From positions 124,001-188,000 of the forward strand of contig NZ_KB899244.1 of the NCBI RefSeq assembly GCF_000378125.1: a DNA stretch of 64,000 nucleotides, read 5' to 3'. Of the stretch, positions 57,944-64,000 are shown one piece after another. The notes under the pieces were generated by a model. The model searched no databases. It was not told the origin of the DNA and saw nothing but the letters and a program-made list of their open reading frames with translations. Numbering within the stretch: position 1 is the first letter of the stretch; each line of letters opens with the position of its first letter. The stretch comes from Rudaea cellulosilytica DSM 22992. Lineage in GTDB: Bacteria > Pseudomonadota > Gammaproteobacteria > Xanthomonadales > Rhodanobacteraceae. A program made the translations under genes and the position numbers.

Positions 57944-58926
57944 ATACTGAAGAACGCGCGCGCGTTGTCCGCACAGATGCGCTGCTTGTCGGCATCGGCC
58001 AGCGCCGTATGCCCGAGCACGCCCGCGCCGATGTCCTGCTCGCCGAGCGGGAACGGCGCGTCGGAACCGAGCATCACGCGATCCGCACCCATTACGTCGA
58101 CGAGCAATTGCAGCGCACGCGGATCGAACACCGCCGAATCGACGTGGAAACGCCTGACGTAGCTCGACGGTAGTTGCGGGCAGTCCTCGCGCACGATGTC
58201 GCGATGGCGCCAGGCGTTGTCGACGCGGCCGAGCAGGAAGGCGAAGCTGCCGCCGCCGTGCGCGAAGCACAAGCGCAAATTCGACGGTAGTTTCTCGAAC
58301 GCGCCGGAAAGGATCAGCGAAAGAATGCCGAGCTGCGTTTCCGCGGGCATCGCGACGAGCCACGGCAGCATCCACTTCTTCATGCGCTCGCGGCCCATCA
58401 TGTCCCAGGGATGCACGAGCACGGGAATGTCTTCGTGCGCGCAATGCGTCAGGAACGCGACGAGATCATCGTGATCGAGATCGAGACTGCCGACATGGTT
58501 GCCGATCTGCACGCCGACATGCCCGCAGGCCTTGGCCCGGCTCGCTTCGCGGCAGGCCGCGTCGAAATCCTGCAGCGGCACCTGGGCGAGCACCTTGAGC
58601 CGCTTCGGCGCCGGCGCGGTCATTTCGATCGCGCGGTCGTTCATGCGCTGCGCCCACGGCAACGCACGCTCGATCGGCTGCTCGTAGCCGAACATCACCG
58701 GCGTCGCGCACATCACTTGCACGTCGACGCCCTGTTCGTCGAGATAGTCGGTACGCCGCGAGGAATCCCACAAGACGTCATCGACGGGACGGAATGCTTT
58801 CTCGCCGATCATGATTTGCCCGCTGCGCCCCTCGGTGTGCAGCCATGGCGCGCGCTGCGGACACAACTGCGCCGCCTCGCGCCGATCGATGCGCGGGAAG
58901 AAATGCGAATGCATGTCGATCTTCAT
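57940..58926 (-). CDS. 2-amino-3-carboxymuconate-6-semialdehyde decarboxylase
   Basis: A 328-residue amidohydrolase of the ACMSD type that diverts the 3-hydroxyanthranilate ring-cleavage product from quinolinate toward 2-aminomuconate. Zinc ligands are His6 and His8 (MHSHFFP), a His in [14 protein letters not shown], a His in [15 protein letters not shown], and Asp in [12 protein letters not shown]. Neighbouring RidA-like and aldehyde dehydrogenase genes support this over other amidohydrolase-2 roles. Its end overlaps the LysR gene by 4 bp. Confidence 0.92.
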   Translation of the reverse strand: MKIDMHSHFFPRIDRREAAQLCPQRAPWLHTEGRSGQIMIGEKAFRPVDDVLWDSSRRTDYLDEQGVDVQVMCATPVMFGYEQPIERALPWAQRMNDRAIEMTAPAPKRLKVLAQVPLQDFDAACREASRAKACGHVGVQIGNHVGSLDLDHDDLVAFLTHCAHEDIPVLVHPWDMMGRERMKKWMLPWLVAMPAETQLGILSLILSGAFEKLPSNLRLCFAHGGGSFAFLLGRVDNAWRHRDIVREDCPQLPSSYVRRFHVDSAVFDPRALQLLVDVMGADRVMLGSDAPFPLGEQDIGAGVLGHTALADADKQRICADNARAFFSI

Positions 58927-59375
58927 CGCTGCCCCCGTTTTTCGTTCCGCGCCGACTGGATCGGCGCGTACGCCACGGCCTTGATCTCGATGCGCAGATG
59001 CGGATGCGGCAGTTGATGCACCGCCACCGTCGTGCGTGCGGGGCCGGTTTCGTCGAAATACTCTGCGTAGATTTCGTTGTAGGCGCCGAAGTCGTTCATG
59101 TCGACGAGGAAACTCGAAATTTCGACGACATCGGCAAGGGTCGCGCCTTCAATCGCGAGGATGTCGCGGATGTTTTCGATCACCGCGCGCGTTTGCTCGC
59201 GGATGTCCAGCGTCGTCGTGCCCATCGCATCGGCTTTCGCACCGGCGATCGAATTGTCCGCGCGACGCGAACTTGTGCCCGAGACGAACAGAAAATCGCC
59301 GGCACGCTTGATGTGCGGAAAGCGCCCGCGTGGCTTCGCCTTGCCCTGCACCACGGTCGCTCGTTGATCGTTCAT
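58923..59375 (-). CDS. RidA-family 2-aminomuconate deaminase
   Basis: A 150-residue YjgF/RidA protein. [47 protein letters not shown] and the arginine-containing [22 protein letters not shown] match AmnD/NbaF-like deaminases, which convert 2-aminomuconate to 4-oxalocrotonate. Placement between ACMSD (4-bp overlap) and the aldehyde dehydrogenase (9 bp) supports this over a general RidA. Confidence 0.9.
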   Translation of the reverse strand: MNDQRATVVQGKAKPRGRFPHIKRAGDFLFVSGTSSRRADNSIAGAKADAMGTTTLDIREQTRAVIENIRDILAIEGATLADVVEISSFLVDMNDFGAYNEIYAEYFDETGPARTTVAVHQLPHPHLRIEIKAVAYAPIQSARNEKRGQR

Positions 59376-59384
59376 GACATGCCT

Positions 59385-60863
59385 CTAAGGATTGACGCAA
59401 ACCGTCGTGAGTTCGGAATAGAAATCGAGCGAATGCCGCCCGCCTTCGCGGCCGATGCCCGACAACCCGACACCGCCGAACGGCGTGCGCAGGTCGCGCA
59501 GGAACCAGGTATTGACCCAGACCATGCCGACACGGAAGCGCCGCGACAGCGCATGTGCGCGCTTGAGATCGCGCGTCCACAGCGCCGCACAGAGGCCATA
59601 CTCGGAATCGTTGACCCGGCGCACGACTTCTTCCTCGGAATCGAACGGCGCGACGTGGCAGACGGGGCCGAACACTTCTTCGCGAACGCAGCGCGCGCCG
59701 TCGTCGAGCCCGGTCCAGATCGTCGGCTGCACGTAGGCGCCATCGTCGCGGGCATCGCCAAAGCGCGGCACGCCGCCGCCGGTGACGACGGTCGCACCCT
59801 CGGCGCGCGCAAGCGCGAAGTAGTCGAGCACCTTGTCGCGATGCGCGCGCGAGATCAGCGGGCCCATGTCGACATCGTCCTCGTCGGGGTAGCCGATTTT
59901 GAGTTTCTCGGCGCCGGCCTTCAGCGCAGCGACGAAGCGCTCGAAGGTCGGCCGTTCGACGTAAACGCGTTCCGAGCAAAGGCAGACTTGGCCCGAATTG
60001 GTGAAGCTCGAACGCAGCACGCCGGCGACGGCCTTGTCGAAATCCGCATCGGCGAAGACCACGGCGGCGTTCTTGCCGCCAAGCTCGAACGACACCTCGC
60101 GCACGCCTGCCGCCGCGACACGCATGATCGCCTCGCCCGTGCGCGACTCGCCGGTGAACGTGATCGCGTCGACATCGGGATGGCGGGTCAAAAATTCTCC
60201 GGCCGAATCGGGACCGAAACCGTGCACGAGATTGAATGCGCCGGCAGGCAATCCAGCTTCGTGGATCACTTCGGCGAGCAAGCTCGCGCTGGCCGGCGTT
60301 TCCTCCGAAGGCTTGGCGACGACGGAATTGCCGCAGGCCAGCGCCGGCGCGACTTTCCAGGTCAGCAGCAACAGCGGCAGATTCCACGGCGAAATCACCG
60401 CGACCACGCCATGTGGCTTGCGCACGGTATAGCTGAAGACATCGTTGCCGTCGGCCGCGCGCATCTCGTAGAACTCGCCGCCGGCCTGGCGTACGAGTTC
60501 CGCAAACGTGCGGAAATTCTGCACACCTCGCGCAATATCCAGCGACCTTGCCTGCTTTACCGAGCGACCCGTATCGCCGACCTCGGCCGCGACGAACTCC
60601 TCGAAACGCCGCTCGATGCCAGCCGCGATGCGCAACAAAGCATCGGCGCGTTCGCCTGCGCTGGTGCGGCCCCAGGCGCCGGCCTGCGCAGCCCGCGCCG
60701 CCGCCACGGCGCGGTTCACCGTATCGCCGTCGGCCTCGCAGACCTCGCCGAGCATGCGCCCATCGACTGGGGACACGTTGGCGAAGCGTTTTGCGCTGGC
60801 GACGAATTCGCCGTCGATGTAATGGCGCAGCAGGGGCAGCGAAGACGACACGAAGGCTTCCAC
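59385..60863 (-). CDS. 2-aminomuconate semialdehyde dehydrogenase
   Basis: A 492-residue NAD-dependent aldehyde dehydrogenase of the hydroxymuconic/aminomuconate semialdehyde class. ISPWNLPLLLLTWKVAPAL, FTGESRTGEAI, the general base Glu in FELGGKNAAVVF and nucleophile Cys294 in NSGQVCLCSER are seen. The start is GTG at 60863, without a good ribosome site; GTG 60851, preceded by GGAAG, is an alternative and matches homologue length equally well. First gene of the operon AMSDH - RidA - ACMSD, with a LysR dyad 67 bp upstream. Confidence 0.92.
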   Translation of the reverse strand: MEAFVSSSLPLLRHYIDGEFVASAKRFANVSPVDGRMLGEVCEADGDTVNRAVAAARAAQAGAWGRTSAGERADALLRIAAGIERRFEEFVAAEVGDTGRSVKQARSLDIARGVQNFRTFAELVRQAGGEFYEMRAADGNDVFSYTVRKPHGVVAVISPWNLPLLLLTWKVAPALACGNSVVAKPSEETPASASLLAEVIHEAGLPAGAFNLVHGFGPDSAGEFLTRHPDVDAITFTGESRTGEAIMRVAAAGVREVSFELGGKNAAVVFADADFDKAVAGVLRSSFTNSGQVCLCSERVYVERPTFERFVAALKAGAEKLKIGYPDEDDVDMGPLISRAHRDKVLDYFALARAEGATVVTGGGVPRFGDARDDGAYVQPTIWTGLDDGARCVREEVFGPVCHVAPFDSEEEVVRRVNDSEYGLCAALWTRDLKRAHALSRRFRVGMVWVNTWFLRDLRTPFGGVGLSGIGREGGRHSLDFYSELTTVCVNP

Positions 60864-60929
60864 GAAAGGACTCGTGGAGGCAGTCTAGACATCGCGACAC
60901 GGCGCGAATAATAGAAAGGTCGGCCGCAA

Positions 60930-60948
60930 GTATTCACGGCAGGAATAC
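60930..60948. promoter_or_regulatory. LysR-type operator upstream of the aminomuconate operon
   Basis: Perfect dyad GTATTC-N7-GAATAC, spacer ACGGCAG; two further flanking bases also pair (AA/TT). Same arms and spacer length as the site at 54074. Confidence 0.65.
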
Positions 60949-61000
60949 TTTGCTCTCGCTCGTCGTTCCGGTCATCCCCGCCGGAGTGGCGACCTAGTGC

Positions 61001-62353
61001 CTAGGAATCGCCCTGTTGCTTCCTCAACGCCGCGCCGCGTGCCTTTCTCACCGCGTCGAGTTTCTCGCGGATCTTCGCTTCGAGGCCGCGCTCGGCGGGA
61101 CGATAGAACTCGTGACCGACAAGCGCATCGGGCAGGCACTGCTGGTCGTAGGCGATGCCGCCTTCGACGTCGGGATCATATTGATAACCCTTGCCGTAGC
61201 CGAGTCCTTGCATGAGCTTGGTCGGCGCGTTGCGCAGGTGCATCGGCACATCGAGCGTGCCGGTTTCGCCAATCAGCCTTTTCACCTGGCCGTATGCCGC
61301 ATAAGCAGCGTTGCTCTTCGCCGCAATCGCCAGATAGATCGCCACTTCGGCCAGCGCGAGTTCGCCTTCGGGCGAACCGAGGCGATCGTAGGTGTCCCAG
61401 GCTTCGAGTGCGAGCGTCAGCGCGCGTGGATCGGCCAGACCAATGTCCTCGATCGCCATGCGCGTGAGTCGGCGCGCGAGATAGGCCGGATCGACACCGC
61501 CATCGAGCATGCGCGTACACCAATACAGCGCAGCATCGGCGTCGGACGAGCGCACCGATTTGTGCAAGGCCGAAATCTGGTCGTAGAACTGCTCGCCGCC
61601 TTTGTCGAAACGCCGCGTGCGGTCGGCCAGCACCTGGCTCAACGTCGTGTCGTCGATGACGCCGTCGCGGGCCACATCGGCGGCGATTTCGAGCAGGGTC
61701 AGCGCGCGGCGCACGTCGCCGTCGGCAGCTTGCGCGATCAAGCCGAGCGCGGCATCGTCGACCTTCAAGTTCAATTGGCCCAGCCCGCGTTCCTCGTCGT
61801 GCAGCGCGCGCTGCAGCGCCTCGACGATCGCCTCGACCGACACCGCGTCCATCACATGCACGCGACAGCGCGACAGCAACGCGGAATTCAACTCGAAAGA
61901 GGGATTCTCCGTCGTCGCGCCGACGAACAGGATCACGCCCTTCTCGATATGCGGCAGGAATGCGTCCTGCTGCGCCTTGTTGAAGCGATGCACTTCGTCG
62001 ACGAACAGCACGCTGCGCTCGCCCTGGGCAAAGGCGACTTCCGCTTCGGCGAGCGCCGCGCGCACGTCGGCGAGGCCGGACAGCACCGCCGAGATCGCCT
62101 TGAAGCGCGCGTTGGCGTACTTGGCGAGCAGCAGGGCCAGCGTCGTTTTGCCGCAGCCGGGCGGTCCCCACAGCACCATCGAATGCACATGACCCGCTTC
62201 GATCGAACGGCGTAATGCCGTGCCGGGACCGAGCAGGCGCGTCTGCCCGACGATTTCATCGAGTGTGCGCGGGCGCATACGCTCGGCGAGCGGCTTCAAT
62301 CCTTCCGGTTCGGCAAACAACGGAGCGCTGGTTTCGGATTTGCGACGTGCCAT
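61001..62353 (-). CDS. rarA: Replication-associated recombination protein A (MgsA-type AAA+ ATPase)
   Basis: A 450-residue ATPase related to clamp loaders, acting at stalled forks. PLAERMRPRTLDEIVGQ, Walker A LWGPPGCGKTTLALLLA, Walker B LFVDEVHRFNKAQQDAFLPHIE, sensor GATTENPSFELNSALLSRC, and the C-terminal tetramerisation region with HLRNAPTKLMQGLGYGKGYQYDPD. ATG 62353 is used. Divergent from sulP. Confidence 0.97.
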   Translation of the reverse strand: MARRKSETSAPLFAEPEGLKPLAERMRPRTLDEIVGQTRLLGPGTALRRSIEAGHVHSMVLWGPPGCGKTTLALLLAKYANARFKAISAVLSGLADVRAALAEAEVAFAQGERSVLFVDEVHRFNKAQQDAFLPHIEKGVILFVGATTENPSFELNSALLSRCRVHVMDAVSVEAIVEALQRALHDEERGLGQLNLKVDDAALGLIAQAADGDVRRALTLLEIAADVARDGVIDDTTLSQVLADRTRRFDKGGEQFYDQISALHKSVRSSDADAALYWCTRMLDGGVDPAYLARRLTRMAIEDIGLADPRALTLALEAWDTYDRLGSPEGELALAEVAIYLAIAAKSNAAYAAYGQVKRLIGETGTLDVPMHLRNAPTKLMQGLGYGKGYQYDPDVEGGIAYDQQCLPDALVGHEFYRPAERGLEAKIREKLDAVRKARGAALRKQQGDS

Positions 62354-62390
62354 GCACGAATGATACGCGATCGGGTTATCGCGCCTTATC

Positions 62391-62404
62391 TTGATCCAGA
62401 TCAA
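62391..62404. promoter_or_regulatory. FNR/Anr-type binding site
   Basis: TTGAT-CCAG-ATCAA, an exact match to the FNR consensus TTGAT-N4-ATCAA. Centre at 62397.5, about 40 bp upstream of the likely sulP transcription start, the activating class II position. Confidence 0.62.
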
Positions 62405-62424
62405 GCTCGATGCCAGCTATGGCT

Positions 62425-62430
62425 TACAAT
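62425..62430 (+). promoter_or_regulatory. Putative -10 element of sulP
   Basis: TACAAT, 8 bp before the ATG at 62439. No -35 consensus is needed if FNR occupies the upstream box. Transcription would start at or 1-2 nt before the ATG. Confidence 0.5.
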
Positions 62431-62438
62431 CAAAAATT

Positions 62439-64000
62439 ATGTCTATCGCCGCGCCTGTGTCCTGGCAAATCTACGAACCCAAGCTGTGGACGGTGCTCCG
62501 CCGGGGGTACAGTCTCGACGCATTGCGCCACGACGCCATCGCGGGACTAACCGTCGCTATCGTGGCTCTGCCACTCGCCATGGCTCTGGCCATCGCCTCG
62601 GGCACGACGCCGGAGAAGGGTCTGCATACGGCGATCATCGCGGGCTTCCTGATTTCGTTTCTCGGTGGTTCGCGCGTGCAGATCGGCGGGCCGACGGCCG
62701 CATTCATCCCGGTCGTGTTCACCGTGATCGAGAAATTCGGATACGGCGGATTGATCCTGTGCACCCTGCTCGCCGGTTTCATGCTGATCGCCGCGGGCGT
62801 GCTGCGTATCGGCACGTTGCTCAAATACATTCCGAAACCGGTCGTTACGGGTTTCACCGCGGGCATCGCGGTCAGTATTTTCGCCAGCCAGGTTAAGGAT
62901 CTGCTCGGCCTGCGCATGGGCGCGGTGCCGGCGGAATTCTTCCCGCGCTGGCAGGCCTATTTCCAGCACCTGCCCGATCTCACGCCGGCCGCGCTCGTGT
63001 TGTCGATTGCCAGCGTGGTCGTGATCGTCGGCGTACGCCGTCTGCGGCCGAACTGGCCGGGATTTCTCATCGCTGTCGTGTTGGGCACACTCGTCTGCAC
63101 GTTGCTTACGCTGCCGGCGGAAACGATCGGTTCGCGCTTCGGTGGCATTCCGGCGGCGCTGCCGCATTTCGCAATTCCGCACATTCCGTTCGAGCGCACA
63201 GTCGAGCTGTTCCCGAGCTCGTTCACGATCGCCTTCCTCGCCGGTGTCGAATCGTTGCTCTCGGCGGTCGTCGCAGACGGCATGATCGGCGGCCGGCATC
63301 GCTCGAACGCCGAACTCATCGCCCAGGGCGTCGCCAACGTCGGCTCGGCCTTGTTCGGCGGACTGCCCGCGACGGGCGCGATCGCACGCACCGCGACGAA
63401 CGTGCGCTCGGGTGGGACCACACCGATCGCCGGCATCCTGCACGCGCTGTTCCTGCTCGTCTTCATGCTGGCGCTCGCGCCGTTGATGCGCTACGTGCCG
63501 CTGGCGACGCTCGCCGCCGTATTGCTGATCGTCGCCTGGAACATGGCCGAGATCGAGAGCTTCAGGCACCTGATGCGCGGGCCGATCGGCGACCGCGTCG
63601 TGCTGATTCTCACCTTCGTGCTCACTGCGGTATTCGACCTGACCGTGGCGATCGAGGTCGGCCTCGTGCTCGCGGCATTCCTGTTCATGCATCGCATGAG
63701 CGAGGTCGTCGCGATGCAGTCGAACATCTCACTGGTCAACGAGGACGCCGACGGCACCGATAGCCCCGACGGTGCCGAACCGACCCAACGTGCGCAGCTG
63801 CCCGAGGGCGTCGAAGCATTCCAGATTTCCGGGCCGCTGTTCTTCGCCGTCGCCAACCGCCTCGACGATGTGCTCAATCAATTCCCGGCGCCGCCTCGCC
63901 TGTTTATCTTGCGCATGCGCCTGGTGCCGTTGATCGACACGAGCGGCGTCACCGCTCTGCAGCAATTTCTCGAGCGCTGCGAACGCCACGGCACGCGAGT
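62439..64000 (+). CDS. SulP-family anion transporter, partial (C-terminus beyond window)
   Basis: The first 520 codons of a SulP/SLC26 carrier for sulfate, bicarbonate or related anions. AGLTVAIVALPLAMALAIASG (helix 1-2), the conserved IGGPTAAFIPV (helix 3), about 12 membrane segments and then a STAS domain (from about residue 450: AFQISGPLFFAVANRLDDVL, LRMRLVPLIDTSGVTALQ). The ATG at 62439 has no ribosome site upstream, in line with a leaderless message. The stop codon is outside the window. Confidence 0.93.
   Translation, partial: MSIAAPVSWQIYEPKLWTVLRRGYSLDALRHDAIAGLTVAIVALPLAMALAIASGTTPEKGLHTAIIAGFLISFLGGSRVQIGGPTAAFIPVVFTVIEKFGYGGLILCTLLAGFMLIAAGVLRIGTLLKYIPKPVVTGFTAGIAVSIFASQVKDLLGLRMGAVPAEFFPRWQAYFQHLPDLTPAALVLSIASVVVIVGVRRLRPNWPGFLIAVVLGTLVCTLLTLPAETIGSRFGGIPAALPHFAIPHIPFERTVELFPSSFTIAFLAGVESLLSAVVADGMIGGRHRSNAELIAQGVANVGSALFGGLPATGAIARTATNVRSGGTTPIAGILHALFLLVFMLALAPLMRYVPLATLAAVLLIVAWNMAEIESFRHLMRGPIGDRVVLILTFVLTAVFDLTVAIEVGLVLAAFLFMHRMSEVVAMQSNISLVNEDADGTDSPDGAEPTQRAQLPEGVEAFQISGPLFFAVANRLDDVLNQFPAPPRLFILRMRLVPLIDTSGVTALQQFLERCERHGTR

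Noticed and set aside
58845-60911. 688-residue plus-strand frame over the ACMSD/RidA/AMSDH operon
   Set aside because: Antisense to three genes with clear active-site motifs; Arg/His/Ala-rich shadow.
62564-63692. Minus-strand frame opposite sulP
   Set aside because: Charged Arg/Glu/His-rich shadow of a membrane protein gene; no motif.

Overview
The window is a GC-rich gammaproteobacterial chromosome segment with almost no space between genes. Several gene orders point to the Lysobacterales (Xanthomonadales), perhaps Rhodanobacteraceae: serC-pheA-aroA, rpmF-fabHDG-acpP-fabF-pabB-mltG-tmk-holB-pilZ, divergent rluC/rne, tRNA-Ser/4.5S RNA ahead of dnaX-ybaB-recR, and an OpsX-type heptosyltransferase next to a Kdo kinase. 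The assignment rests on gene order and recognised protein families, not on a database search. I see no prophage, insertion sequence, rRNA or CRISPR array.

Layout. 1-6004 (minus): an efflux operon, membrane-fusion lipoprotein plus two tandem RND pumps, the second cut by the window edge. 6502-7226: two small c-type cytochromes. 7275-9454: nfuA, phhB and rluC. 9858-12767: rne with a long structured leader. 12832-13488: a GacA/UvrY-like regulator. 13597-20900 (minus): aroA, pheA, serC, then a lipase-like enzyme, an omega-amidase, a methionine/glutamine aminotransferase and a 2-oxoglutarate dioxygenase-like protein. 20984-32458 (minus): glmM, pilZ, holB, tmk, mltG, pabB, the fab cluster, rpmF and yceD, with plsX missing from its usual place. 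32564-37224 (plus): maf, then a MoxR-DUF58-transglutaminase operon. 37372-39094: Slp-type lipoproteins (one broken) and a HIT protein. 39116-42276 (minus): recR, ybaB, dnaX, 4.5S RNA and tRNA-Ser(GGA). 42358-47710: moaACDE, an MBL-fold protein, Kdo kinase, heptosyltransferase and a DUF6165 gene. 48052-52164: tRNA-Ser(CGA), orn, tRNA-Ser(TGA), a LysR/nitroreductase pair and serS. 52861-60948: a kynurenine (tryptophan) degradation cluster. 61001-64000: rarA and a SulP transporter cut by the window edge.

The most interesting signals are outside the genes. (1) A dispersed intergenic repeat of about 60 bp occurs six times; each copy holds two short hairpins whose six-base loops usually read RNGGAY. 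(2) Downstream of tRNA-Ser(CGA) and tRNA-Ser(TGA), on opposite strands, lie homologous tails with hairpins whose stems covary while NGGA loops are kept, each ending in a degenerate copy of the tRNA 3' end. NGGA in a hairpin loop is the known recognition signature of CsrA/RsmA, and a GacA-type regulator is in the same window; a functional link is my inference. (3) The two arms of the kynurenine cluster carry the same LysR-type dyad, GTATTC-N7-GAATAC, at their outer ends. (4) A perfect FNR-type box (TTGAT-N4-ATCAA) lies at class II distance from an apparently leaderless sulP gene. (5) A 141-bp imperfect palindromic element fills the gap between kmo and its neighbouring LysR gene.
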